From Gleditsia sinensis (lineage: Eukaryota; Streptophyta; Magnoliopsida; Fabales; Fabaceae), in NCBI GenBank assembly GCA_037074535.1, contig CM073463.1, forward strand, positions 65,350,595 to 65,414,594: 64,000 nucleotides of DNA. Direction: 5' to 3'. Shown here one piece after another: positions 10,060-21,187 of the stretch. Every line of letters begins with the position of its first letter. Positions within the stretch are counted from its first letter, which is position 1. The notes beneath the pieces are model-generated. The model had not been told where the DNA came from. It saw only the letters and a program-made list of their open reading frames with translations, and searched no databases. Both the position numbers and the translations under genes were made by a program.

Positions 10060-10265
10060 CAACTACTGTATATATGCATGCGTGCCGTCATTTTTGAATT
10101 TTTCACCTTTAATTTAGCTGACATTTTTCGGCCTACTCTTATAGCTATTGAAATTATGCCCACGGCCTATGCACATAGCTATTACAAGTATGCCCTTATT
10201 TGAGTCTTATAAATGCGCACCTCATGATCTTCATCTTCATAATCAAAGTCAAGGTGAGTGCAGAT
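10060..10265 (+). promoter_or_regulatory. LOG-2 upstream region with TATA box
   Basis: Homology to the LOG-1 and LOG-3 upstream regions starts near 10060 (ACTACTGTA, TGCCGTCATTTTTGAA, CTTTAATTTAGCTGA). TATAAAT at 10208-10214 lies 58 bp before the ATG, the same spacing as in LOG-1. The further-upstream TATA-like box of LOG-1 and LOG-3 is disrupted here. Shared upstream DNA suggests the gene was captured with its promoter. Confidence 0.6.
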
Positions 10266-10916
10266 ATGGAAGGAATCGCAGTTCGTCACTTTCATAATAT
10301 TTGTGTCTTTTGTGGTTCTAGTCCTGGGAAAAATGGAGAATATGTAAAAGCAGCACACACTTTGGGTATGGTACTAGCCAAGAGAAAGATTCATTTAGTG
10401 TATGGTGGAGGTTGTCGAGGGTTAATGGGGAGTGTGTCTGGATCAGCATATCTAGGAGGATGCCAAGTTCTTGGTATTATTCCTACAGCTCTGGCTGCAT
10501 CAAACATAGTAGGAAAAACAATTGGGGAAGAATGTAGGGTAGCCTCCATGCATGAACGAATTGCTAAAATGATGTGCAACGCTGACGCCTTCATTGCCTT
10601 ACCTGGAGGTTTTGGTACTCTAGAGGAAATTTTTCAAATCGTCTCTTGGGCACAACTGAACATGCACCATAAACCCATAGGTTTGTTGAATGTTAACAAT
10701 TTCTTTGATGGTTTGTTGTCTTTTCTTGATCATGCTGTAGAACAAAGGTTTATCTCGCACTCAGCACGTCGGATCCTCATCTCGGCCTCAAATGCTGACG
10801 AGCTGATTGATGCGTTACAAGCATTTGTTCATGTACCTGATCCAGTTATAGCTCAAATAGAGTGGACAACAGAACATCGCAGAAAGCGCAAACTGGACTT
10901 AAATCTTCATTTGTAA
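10266..10916 (+). CDS. LOG-2: intact LOG-family cytokinin riboside 5'-monophosphate phosphoribohydrolase inside element L
   Basis: 216 residues in a single exon. The family hydrolyses cytokinin nucleoside monophosphates to free base plus ribose 5-phosphate, in cytosol and nucleus, as the one-step activation route. Motifs: CGSS 16-19, GGGCRGLMG 47-55, MHER 95-98 with the catalytic Arg98, and PGGFGTLEE 113-121 with the catalytic Glu; GLLNVN follows near 139. Length is within the usual plant LOG range. A TTG-initiated extension to 10200 runs through the TATA box and is rejected; ATG 10266 matches LOG-1 and LOG-3. Plant LOG genes normally have several introns, and none is present here. In the second half, differences from LOG-3 are mostly at third codon positions, suggesting past purifying selection. 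It is sense to the retrotransposon and could also be read from the LTR promoter. Confidence 0.92.
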   Translation: MEGIAVRHFHNICVFCGSSPGKNGEYVKAAHTLGMVLAKRKIHLVYGGGCRGLMGSVSGSAYLGGCQVLGIIPTALAASNIVGKTIGEECRVASMHERIAKMMCNADAFIALPGGFGTLEEIFQIVSWAQLNMHHKPIGLLNVNNFFDGLLSFLDHAVEQRFISHSARRILISASNADELIDALQAFVHVPDPVIAQIEWTTEHRRKRKLDLNLHL

Positions 10917-12238
10917 TACCTTTTATTTGCTTGAGTAAATTTGTATTTTCTGTTTAGTTTGTTGCAGGTTCATCTTTTCTTAGATCTCCTTCCAGGTAAT
11001 ATCTCTTTTAATCTTTATTGTTTATTTTGTGTTTCTTCATCTTTCAAAAAAAAAAAAAAAAAAAAAATTTTTGAGTGATGTTTTGGGATTAGGCAAAGCT
11101 AGCACCAATGATGAAGATGGTTTAAAATGCTTGTAACCTTTGAAAAATTGATGAGTTCTGGGTGTTATGTGTGAACTTGAACTCTAATGTAACTTATGTT
11201 TTATTTGAGAATCCTAATATCTGGTGCACTTAATCTTTTACATTTGACTGATTGTTTATTCAGAAAAAAATTTATGTGATTCAAATATGTTAATTGATCT
11301 CATAAGACTCTAGAACTTATTTGATTGTCACTTGAGGCGAAATCCTAGACTACTCTCCATTTAAGAAATGAATTAGGCATTTTTGGAATCGTTTGAGCCT
11401 TTCAAACCAACCTATACATGATGATATCCCTAGCAACCTACTTTGAGCTTATATCTATCCTTTCTTGAACACCTATATTTCTATCTAGCCTTTAAATAAA
11501 AATATGTTTAACTCTTACCTTTCACTCACAGGCATGATCATTTGAAAAGTTATGATTCAAGGGTGGACGGTAGAAGTTAAAAAAAAAAAAAAAAAAAGGA
11601 GAAAAGAAAGAAAAAAAAAAGAAGAAGAAAGAAAGTTAATACTCCCTAAATAAATAAGTTTGGGGGTGTTAATTTTCAAAAAAAAAAAATAATAATAATA
11701 GTATGAGCAAATAAATGTAAGGATGATGAAAAGGTTGGAGATAGAATTCACAGTATAATATCAAAAGTATTTGGGAGGCTTTAAATGATTATGTACGTCG
11801 AAGAGTGAGTTGAACTTTCATTTATATCATTTTATCCACCTTTAACCTGTGCCATACATTACAAGCCTAATGAAAGTCCTAATGATCTTAAATGTTATGA
11901 TTAGTCTACATTAGTGGAGAGTGACATGAAAAATAAGCTTATGGAGTCTCAAATGCATATATCTAGAGATCTGTTTTAAATATTTGATTACATAAATTTA
12001 TTTGAATGCAAAAAGTCCAATGTCATAAGACTACTACACACACACACTTGGGATTCAAGAGTAAACCATATGTTGTATCTGAATAAAAGTTCTACATAAC
12101 CTTAGAATTCTGATATCTTTCTTGGTTGCACATTTTAGATCCTTGAGGAATGCTTAGTAAGTCAAAAACAATTCATCACTCACTCATCATTTGAATTTTG
12201 AAGTTTGTGTGTTTTGCTTGAGGACAAGCAAAAGATTA
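10917..12238 (+). other. 3' non-coding region of element L
   Basis: AT-rich with poly(A) (11048-11067) and purine-rich tracts (about 11580-11700). TTTGTTGCAG|G at 10960-10970 resembles a splice acceptor. No ORF or RNA gene is recognisable. The end (GCTTGAGGACAAGCAAAAG) is typical of the DNA just before the polypurine tract in Athila/Tat-type elements. Confidence 0.6.
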
Positions 12239-12252
12239 AGTCTGGGGGTATT
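12239..12252 (+). other. Polypurine tract region of element L
   Basis: AGTCTGGGGGTATT abuts the TG of the 3' LTR. It fits the plus-strand priming site of this clade. Confidence 0.8.
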
Positions 12253-14283
12253 TGATGAGTGAGTTTTATACTCATAAATTAAATATTTTCATCTTATCTT
12301 TTGCCATAATTAAGCATAAATCTCCCTTACTTGTCTTTAGTTTTGTGTCTTTCTTACAGATGGAGAGAAGAGTAGAAAATGGACTTAATCGGAGGAATCA
12401 GAGCTAAATTGTGGTTCTTTGGGAATGATGTCTATAAATCAAGCAGATAAAACAAATTCATTAAGGATGGCTGAGTAAGGAGCATTATCATATTGTCTCT
12501 TGAGACGCATCCTAATGGATATATGCACAAATTTATTCTTGATTTATGATCACATTTCCAAAAGAACTAAAACACAAAGATTCAAGGCAAAGCACCCAAT
12601 GTTGAGAATATGTTTGCTGGTTGCAGTCCAGCCCAACCTTGCTGTAGTAATTGGGCCATAGCTCCGAAAATACATATCCAATATGTATGAAATTTGGTAG
12701 ATGTGTAGAGGACACAATTGGGTATAACTTTCATGTTCAAGTGGTCAGACAATTCAGACACTAGAAGGGCCAAAAATGGGCTAGAATCGAATCTTTCTTC
12801 TGCTGCAGTCCAGCCCGACTTTGCTCTAGTATTTTGACCATAAGTCACAAATTACGTATCCAATTTGTCCACAATTTGTCTTGCCGGAAAGCTAACGAAA
12901 TTTCCTACAACTTTCATGTTGAAGAAGTCAGCAAATTCGGCAGATTTCAAGACGATATTCAAGGCTCAATTTCGGTGCACATGATGGAATCCAAATTGTC
13001 AACTTTGTACAAATTTCTACCTAACAATTTTGACAATTACCACACCTACCACACTTAATTGTATCTATAAATAGAGGACTTAAGGGGTGAGTTAGGGAGT
13101 TTTTTGGAGAGCTTTGGATAGAGCTTGGGAAAGCTTTGTTGGAATTCTACGAACTTGTAATGTTATTCTCTCTTTAGACATCTTGTATTTTTTTCATTTC
13201 CTTTCGTAATATTATCATGTTTCTTCATCTTTCATTTCACTTTCTTGCCTTGATTATGGAGAACTAATCTCCTAATGCTAAGGTGAAAGGGTGAAACTCT
13301 TGGTATGAGAATAATAATTTATCTAACTCTTAATCTTAATGTTTATCTTTGATATTGTATTTACCTTCCTATTTCTTTTCTCATGATTATTTCTTAATGG
13401 CTGGTTTTATCATACCGCCGATTTCTTGTTATGTTATTGGATGGTTTTATTAGACCGCCTATCTCTTATTATTTTCATGGTTGGCTTTGCCGCCTACTTT
13501 ATTTTATTTTACTATTGGTTGGCTTTGCCACCGATTCTATTTCATTTTATTTTGTTATGTGAATTAATTTTCTACCTTTCATTTTTTGCATAAGTTAATC
13601 TTGTAAAATGTGAATTTTGATATATTGTAGACAATCTTTGGCACAATAAATGCTTGAATCAATCTTGATTTATTGTAGACAATATAATGATTGGCACAAT
13701 TTATGCTTGAATCCATTTACAAGTTATCTTTTGCATCTTTGTATTTTTAATCTTGTAAAGTGTGAACCTTGATACATTGTAGACAATTTTTGGCACAATA
13801 AATACTTGAATCACTCTTGATTTATTGTAGACAATATGGTGATTGGCACAATGTACGCTTGAATCCATTTTACAAGAATGTCTTAATTATTAGAAAGGAG
13901 GTAAATATAAGTCATGTATAAACAAAGTTGAGCTTAAATTAACATATCATCCGATTAGAACTTTATTCGTGTAAAGATTCTAATTGAGTACTAAAAGAGT
14001 TAAATTTATTTTTATTCGATATACCAAGCGTGGATCCCCTAACCTTAGCATGCTTCTTTACCTTAAATACATCTTCATTTAATTTCAGTATATTAGTTCT
14101 TTGCATATTTTGTTCAATATTCCTCTCACAAAACAAGACATCGGGAACTAGGTTAGAAGTAATTATTTTGGATCTATATTAGAATTTTCTCTCAATTGGC
14201 AATCTCTGTGGGATCGACCTTGCATACCACTAAATCTATACTCCAATAGATTCGTGCACTTGCGAGTTTTAATTAAAACAACA
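12253..14283 (+). repeat. Element L 3' LTR
   Basis: Same length and, by line-by-line inspection, same sequence as 4213-6243. It includes the decayed Cys4-ORF fragment (12452-12570) and the tandem pair (13600-13876). Confidence 0.97.
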
Positions 14284-14288
14284 GTATG
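14284..14288. repeat. Target-site duplication of element L, right copy
   Basis: GTATG, identical to 4208-4212. Confidence 0.97.
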
Positions 14289-15560
14289 GTAATCACTGTA
14301 GGCGTAGACATAAGTCCACCCTAAATCCCTGTGTCTTAGGCAGTCATATGCCCGTCACAGTATCCTAAGCCGAAACCTTCGCATGACCATGGTGCACCAG
14401 GGCTAGCACTCCCTGCGGCTAGCTAACAGTGATCTAAAAGGGTCCCTCTAATAGAAAACATTTGAAATATGCTATTCAAAGAGTTTAAAGTAAAACATTT
14501 CAATAACATTACAATAAAGCTATAATTCTCCATCTAGCTCTTTTCATGCATAAAATGCCGTTCTAAAATATATCTCATCCATGAATTCCCATGAAGACCT
14601 TTATAATCATAAACTTTCCCTTTTAAACATAGATCGTCCGTAGACGTCACATGGATGCTCATCATGCATCAAATCATTTCATAACTAACTTAGTTCATTT
14701 CTATGACTAAGTTCGCATTTCTATAAATCTAGCTCAAATAGAGAATTATCAGCCTATATGCTTGCCCTGCATACCTAGAGTTCAACTAGGATTTAAATTT
14801 ATAATTTCTAACATGGTTGGAACATATTGGTTTTCAAAGCGGTAAAACAATTTAGCATACATTCCAACTAGTTAAAATCATACGAGAGAGAGTTATAAAC
14901 CGAATTCGTAAAACATGCGCTATAAGCCAATCGATACTCCAGATCGAAAGATAAAATTTGAGGTCACTATTCACTCACTATGCAGCATTATCCCTCTCTA
15001 TTTTTTTTCCTTTATTCTTTCTGAAATTTCGCCCCCGGTTTCGTTTTATGATTCTGCAGCTTTTGTTTTTAAAATATAATAATTATTATTAAATAATTAA
15101 TAATAAGATTTTCTTATATAAAAATTCATATAAATTCCATTTTTCATCATAAAATATCCCAAAAATTTCTAAAAATTTCCTTTCACATAAATCTTTAGTT
15201 AAACTCTTAAATCATAATTTTTCTTAATAAAAATTGTAATAAAACAAATTTTAAAATAAATAGCTTTATTCATATTAAAAGAAAGAATATTTCTAAAAAT
15301 ACCATACAAATTCATTAGAGGCCGATATAATTATTTTAAGCAACATAATACTTCTTTTACTTAAAAGTCCACTTACTTTTAACAAATCATAATCATTTCT
15401 ACATAAATAAAAATATATTTGCTTATAGCAAAATACTATCATTTAAAAATAAAAAATAAAAAGTACACGCCAAAACATAAATTCTCATATTTTTAAAATT
15501 TTCTGTTTTATTCTAAATTTCCTTTAATTGGAATTTTCGTTAAATTTTACGGTTATTACA
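14289..15560 (-). repeat. Element A 5' LTR, second part
   Basis: Continues the LTR interrupted at 4212 and ends ACGGTTATTACA at 15560, the complement of the LTR start TGTAATAACCGT. The next bases are CACTA transposase coding DNA. Confidence 0.9.
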
Positions 15561-18500
15561 TACATAGTACACTTGATAAGCCTCAGATGCCTGGATGTAT
15601 GGCTCGTCATCATCAATTTCACCAGTGTAAATCAACCGAGAAAAATCAACCGATGTCACCCCAAATTTGTCAATTGCAATTCCTCTTGATGTGGTTGTGT
15701 TGACCCTCATACACTTAAATAATACGACTGTAAAATGGCCATGGTAGTTTAACTCAATAATGTCCAATAGCTTTTCGTAATATGGGACGCCACCAAATTG
15801 CATGTTCCTGTCACTACTACTTGCATAACTCCTCGTCCCGAATGTACCGTAAACTCCACTATTTTGAGATATCATCCCTTGGTCTCTTTCTAAAGTTCAA
15901 AATTTGAATCCATTTACGTTGTAAGCACTGTATCGACGTGCTCTATCTAGTGGACCAAGTGCAAGAAATTTTAAATCGGCACACTGCGATCCATCATCAG
16001 AAATTGCGATCTGAAAAACGAATAAAGAATGAGTTGTACTCATATTTGACAAATGAATGAAGTGTGCCCATGTTGAAATACTTACACGACGGGAAAACCA
16101 GGAGACAAATTCTCTGTGGACTTTTTTATCTATCTCGGTAGATGTCCGCGTCTGACTTCTCAAACTATGCCTTACATAGTTCCTAAATTCCTTGTAAAGT
16201 AAACATTGTCTAAACACTTAATGCTACATAAGACCAAAAATTGTATAAAACTTGAGCCAAGTGTGGGTTAACTTACTGTAAGTAAGGATCAACTTCTTTG
16301 CAGTTTGTTAAGACATACCGATGGGCCTGCAATTTTTCCCGAGGAGAAAGTGTGAAATATTCAAATCCACTAGCTGGTCTCCCAATTGGTGGAAACAAAC
16401 TACTGTTAGACGTCCCAACATCGGGTCGATCATCCACATGAGGAGGACGATTGAAGACAGTGTCAACACCATCTATATACCTGAAACAGAATAATAAAAC
16501 TTCTCCTGCAACGTACGACTCTACTATTGAGCCTTCTGGCCTTGCTCTATTCCGCACGAAAAATTTAAGTTTGCCCAACTATCTATACAATATAGATTAA
16601 ATGAATAAAAGTGGATTAACAATAATGCAAGAAATTTGAATTATGTGTTTTTAATCTTTTACCTTTCAATGGGATACATCCATCGACATTGAACTGGTCC
16701 TCCTAACTTTGCTTCCATGGTCAAATGTACAGTCAAGTGCACCATGACTATAAAGAAAGACGGCGGAAATAACATTTCAAGATGGCACAGCGTTATAATG
16801 ATTCGATCTTGAAGTTGATCAAGTTCATTAACGTTCAAAACTCTAGAACAAAGTTGTCGAAAAAATGAACATAACTCGATCAGAACGGCAGATACCGACT
16901 TCAGAAGTGTCTTTTTTATGGCTAACGGTAACAGTTGTTCCATAAGGATGTGACAGTCGTGACTTTTTAGTCCTCCGATCTTACGCTGTCTTACGTCAAT
17001 ACATCTGGAGATATTACTTGAATAACCGTCCGGTACTGATACATTCTTAAGGGTTTTGAGAAATACTTCCTTGCCTGCTTTTGTCAATGTGAACAAAGCA
17101 AGTGCATATTTACCGTCCTCATCTGGCCACGGCTCAGACTTCACACCAAACTCCTTTAGGTCTTTTCGCGCATTTAAGTGATCCTTCGAACGGCCAGAAT
17201 CATTAAGTAAAGTGTAAACGATGTTGTCGCAGACATTTTTCTCAATATGCATGACGTCAAGATTATGACGCAACATAGTATTCGTCCAATACGGAAGTTT
17301 GAAAAATATACTTTTCTTGTGCCATTGTTGAGTTCCAGCATCAACCAAACCCTGACCTCGGGAACGTCATTGTTGAGTCTCAATATCAGCTTTCACATTT
17401 TTTCCGAACACAACTTCAATATCATCGACTTGTCTTAAAATGTCAACGCCACTCAGATGTGAAGGAGAGTTTTGTCTTTCCTCTGTTCCGTCATACCTAT
17501 GGCGGGCCATCCTAAATTTATGACCTGGAGAAAGAAAGCGGTGATGTCCCATAAAACACCACTTCCGATTGTGACGGAGATGGACTGGAGTAGAGTCAAA
17601 GTTACAGTATGGACATGCTAATCCAGTATGAGTATTCCATCCTGATAAACATCCAAGATCAGGAAAATCACTTATTGTCCACAAAAGAACTGCATGCATA
17701 TTGAACAATTTTTTGCTAAAAGCATTATACTTCTTAACACCTTCAACCCATAACTCTTTCAGCTCTTCAATAAGTGGCTGTAAAAATACATCTATATCAT
17801 TCCCTGGTGCTTTTCTCCCTGGAATTATCATTGACAACATGAATGAACTCTGTTTCATAGACATCCAAGGAGGAAGATTATACGGAATCAGCACAACTGG
17901 CCATATACTGTAACTTGTAGATAAGTTTCCAAATGGATTGAAACCATTTGTTGCAAGGGCCAAACGACCATTTCTCGGATCTGATGCAAATTGAGAATTT
18001 AGAATATCAAATCTCTTCCATGCCTCAGAATCCTTGGGATGCCTCATGGCACCGTCAGAAATTTTGTCTTGAGCATGCCATCTCATAAATTCAGCAATTT
18101 TGGAAGACATGAACAACCTCTGCAATCTTGGCTTAACTGGAAAGTATCTTAGAATTTTATTAGGTACCTTTTTTCGCTTCTCCCTTTTCTGTTTCGGTTT
18201 CCACCTTGATGCGGAGCACTTTATACAAGTTTCTCTATTTTCATGCTCACCCCAGTATAACATACAATCATTCTTATATGCATGAATTTTTGTGTAGTTC
18301 AACCCCAACTTATTAATGACTTTTTTAGCCTCGTAAAATGAAGGCGAAATCTTGGCATCTGGGAATGCATCGACAAGTAACTCAAGTACCATCGACATTG
18401 CTTTTTCGCTTAACCCGCACAAACACTTAATGTGATACAACTTCACCAAAAAAGATAATTTAGAATACTTTTCACACCCTTCATAGAGTGGTTGTTGACC

Positions 18501-18939
18501 ATCTTTCAGTAACTCAAAAAAATCTTTGACACTATCATCCATCCTTTCTGCTGACTGTGGAACTAGCATATCCACAGAATCGATGCTCTCATTTTTGAGG
18601 TGAATCCCGAATGCATCACGGACAATGTTCTGCACAGGGTCATCTCGAACTATGGGGTTCGAAGACCTCAATTGGCATTATAGCATGTCCTACAGCAGGT
18701 TCTTCTGTAATCATTTCTCCGTGCAAACTCCAGAAATTGTATCCCACCGGAAATGGTTTGACGATCAAGTGTTGACGCACGACCTCGATTAGTTGTCATT
18801 TCTTGAATCTACACTTTGGGCATGGGCATATTATTCTACCTTCTACTCCAGAGTTGGCATTTGCGAATTCCAAAAATCCGTTTAAACCATTAAGGTACTC
18901 TGTTGATTGTCGAGATTTATTCATCCAAGATTTATCCAT
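15561..18939 (-). pseudogene. CACTA TNP2-type transposase pseudogene
   Basis: Pieces read leftward. A transposase-associated domain starts at ATG 18939-18937 (MDKSWMNKSR, CPCPKCRFKK). A main TNP2 block covers 18671-16659 (WNTHTGLACPYC, LPYWTNTMLRHNLDVMHIEK), with a region resembling the domain that follows TNP2 in these proteins near 16660-16900. Further exons at 16578-16273 and 16217-15897 precede the C-terminal domain at 15875-15561 (VPYYEKLLDIIELNYHG). Breaks: a single in-frame TGA at 17367-17369 between ORFs in the same frame, a frame change near 18660, and element A cutting the C-terminus. The gaps between the last three blocks may be introns. It would excise and integrate the element if whole; as found it is not functional. 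Confidence 0.88.
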
Positions 18940-20777
18940 AGCTGAAACAATTTTTGAAGAGGGTAAAAATGATTTACGTGAAAAAAATGTTTAACAAACT
19001 TGATGGTAATTGACATTTAATGAATCACTGAATAAAAACTCTTCGTCATTGGTTCCCTATAAATAACGAATCCTGATCCCAAAAAGATTAAGAAATATAT
19101 ATAAGACAGAGTAAGAATTAGAGAACTAAAATACCTATTTGACCTTAAAAAATGTGTAATGTATGAAATTTATAGATTTCATTGGCAAGACTTGTCGCAC
19201 TTTATTAAAGTGGGATAAATGATGTCTCCGCCTTGCATAATATGAAATAAAACACTTGAAATATCTCTACGAATCCAAGAACAAAAATTCTAATTTTTGA
19301 AACAGTGTCATTGATAAAGTCTCTGATCATATGCTAATTTTATTTGATTCTCCTAATGTCGTCAATTTAAAAGATGAGTTTCATGATCGAATCTCTACGA
19401 ATCTTAACTATTTGGGAAGGCTAGTCACTAGCAGCAAAAAATAGAATTATGAGTTCATATCTGCCGCTAGGATTTCAATTATAGTATTTATATGATAAAA
19501 TTTCTAACGAACTCATATAGGGAATTGAAACTTCAATTCCCTATCTGAAAGAGTAAAAGTAGTGGCCCATATCCGTCGCCATATATTCAAATTTTAAAAA
19601 CTACGTGTATTTTTAAATTACTATTTTAATTCTTTTAAACCAATTCTTAATACTAATTCCGTCTATTTACTAATATTTATTACTTTACCTCATCACTTGA
19701 ACAAATATTTAAATATTTTTGAAACAACTGTAATAAAATTTGACTATTACTAATTTATGTATATTATTTAAACACGTTTATCAATATAATAACTATTTTT
19801 TATTCATTTGCATCAATTTTAATTATATTTCTTAATTACTAAATAACTTCTTCACTATCATTTTATACAAAATTTATAATATTATATATATTTATTTAAT
19901 TTATATTAAAATATACGTATATTTTTGAAGTTGTGTCACAATTTTCAAATATATTTTTTAATACTTAGTCTGTCTATTTATTAAAATTCATTATTTTACT
20001 TCATCAATTACACTTCAATTAATCTATTAAATTTATATCATTATATATATTTGTTTTTATTTTTTAAAACCTACTTGTAATTTTTTTTTTACAAATACTA
20101 TTTTTAACTATATGTGTTTAATAATTTTTTCATATTATTCTATCAATACCGCCTCAAGATCGTTGTTTTTTGTTTTTTTAAATCATTTCTAATATTAGAT
20201 ACAAATATTTTACTTCAAAAATAATTAAGGCTAACAATTCAGCTTATTAAAAAAGACATTACGTCTTACATATTTTCAACGGACATGATATATTATAATA
20301 TTAAACATCATACATATTGTAAAAATATAAAAAATTTTAAATTTACTCTTCCATGTATATCACAATGTAAAATATATTTCTACACTAAATATTAAGTACA
20401 TAAAATATCTAATACTATCGCATTATAACATACAATTATTTAAAATAAAAAAATTACATTACATACCTTCAAAATGATTCCAAATAAATAACAGACAAAA
20501 ATCGAAATCAAAATTAAAGTATCATCACACAATCTAACAAAAAAACATAAAAAAAAATATAAGAAATTATTTTAAACATACAACATAAAAAAAAACAAAT
20601 TAAATTAAAAAATTAAATGATATACCTTCAAAAAAAATGAAGAGAAGCAGTCAACAACAACACCAATACTCGCAAATCACAACAAACACTCTTAGCAAAT
20701 ATATCATACGAAAAGCTTGAAACTAAATTTGTTCATAAAACAAACAAGGAGGACCAGCGAATATAAAGGTGCACGCT
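18940..20777. other. AT-rich 5' region of the CACTA element
   Basis: Very AT-rich, lying between the first transposase exon and the subterminal repeats. I see no ORF, RNA or nested element in it. Confidence 0.5.
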
Positions 20778-21173
20778 GGATTTAACGACGGTTTAAAACC
20801 GTCTCTATACCTGTTTTAAACCGTCGTAAAACCCATTTAATGACGATTTTTCATTAAACCGTCGTTAAATTTTAAGATTCCCACTAACGGTTCGAATTCT
20901 GAATGTTATAACTTCACGATGATTTTCGGAAAAATCGTCGTTATTTAACGATGGTTTTTAAGAAACCGTCGTGGATTGCCGTATCCTTTGTACGATTTCG
21001 ATAGCGTTAGACAGATTACCACGGTTTGATTTGAACCGTCCGTATATAACGACAGTTTTAATGAAACCGTCGTTAGTTTCTGGAATTTAACGACGGTTTC
21101 ATAAATCGTCTCTAAAGACAGGTTTGGTGACGGTTATTTCCGACCGTCGTAAAATCTCCGTCGCGATTCTCCG
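20778..21173. repeat. CACTA subterminal repeats
   Basis: More than ten copies in both orientations of a roughly 10-12 bp motif (AAACCGTCGTTA and its complement TAACGACGGTTT). Such arrays bind the TNPA-type protein in En/Spm elements. Confidence 0.88.
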
Positions 21174-21187
21174 CCTTTCTTGTAGTG
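21174..21187 (-). repeat. CACTA terminal inverted repeat, right end
   Basis: The complement reads CACTACAAGAAAGG. The partner is not in the window. Confidence 0.88.

Larger units (their letters stand above)
4213..14283 (+). mobile_element. Element L: complete non-autonomous Athila/Tat-type Gypsy retrotransposon with Cys4 ORF and LOG
   Basis: The unit is 10,071 bp with 2,031-bp LTRs (4213-6243, 12253-14283) that begin TG and end CA, look identical by eye, and are flanked by a GTATG duplication. Order: LTR, tRNA-Asp primer site, gag-protease ORF, Cys4 ORF, LOG-2, polypurine tract, LTR. RT, RNase H and the integrase core are absent, so movement needs enzymes from a related autonomous element. 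The clade call rests on the primer site, the 3' end ahead of the LTR (GAGGACAAGCAAAAG, then GTCTGGGGGTA), and the gag and protease sequence. The two extra ORFs occupy the region between pol and the 3' LTR where Athila elements often carry an env-like gene. Confidence 0.95.
1..15560 (-). mobile_element. Element A: defective Del/Tekay-like Ty3/Gypsy retrotransposon carrying LOG, left end outside window
   Basis: Read on the minus strand, this element has its 5' LTR at the right (3161-4212 continuing at 14289-15560), a primer-binding site at 3146-3157, decayed gag/protease/RT remnants (about 1830-2990), and an antisense LOG pseudogene (1170-1820). The LTR begins TGTAATAACCGTAAA and ends GGCTGTGACA, the same ends as elements B, C and D. 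It is interrupted by element L (4213-14283) and itself interrupts the transposase gene of the CACTA element that starts at 15561. Bases 1-3160 align with 38870-41921 of element C, so A and C belong to one family. The second LTR and the target-site duplication partner lie outside the window. Confidence 0.85.
15561..21187 (-). mobile_element. CACTA (En/Spm) DNA transposon, left end displaced by element A
   Basis: The right end reads, on the minus strand, CACTACAAGAAAGG, the superfamily terminus (21174-21187). It is followed inward by about 400 bp of repeated subterminal motifs and then by a decayed TNP2-type transposase gene reading leftward. Element A is inserted in the 3' part of that gene, so the other terminus lies left of the window. 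The 3-bp flank AAA (21188-21190) could be a target-site duplication but its partner is not visible. Confidence 0.9.

Noticed and set aside
10200..10265. Longer N-terminus for LOG-2 (and 39947-39979 for LOG-3)
   Set aside because: Both begin at TTG, run through promoter sequence and are not shared; the ATG at 10266 and 39980 aligns in all three copies.
20778..21187. Regular short repeats that could suggest a CRISPR-like or satellite array
   Set aside because: The motif occurs in both orientations at irregular spacing next to a CACTA terminus, which is the normal subterminal repeat pattern of that superfamily.
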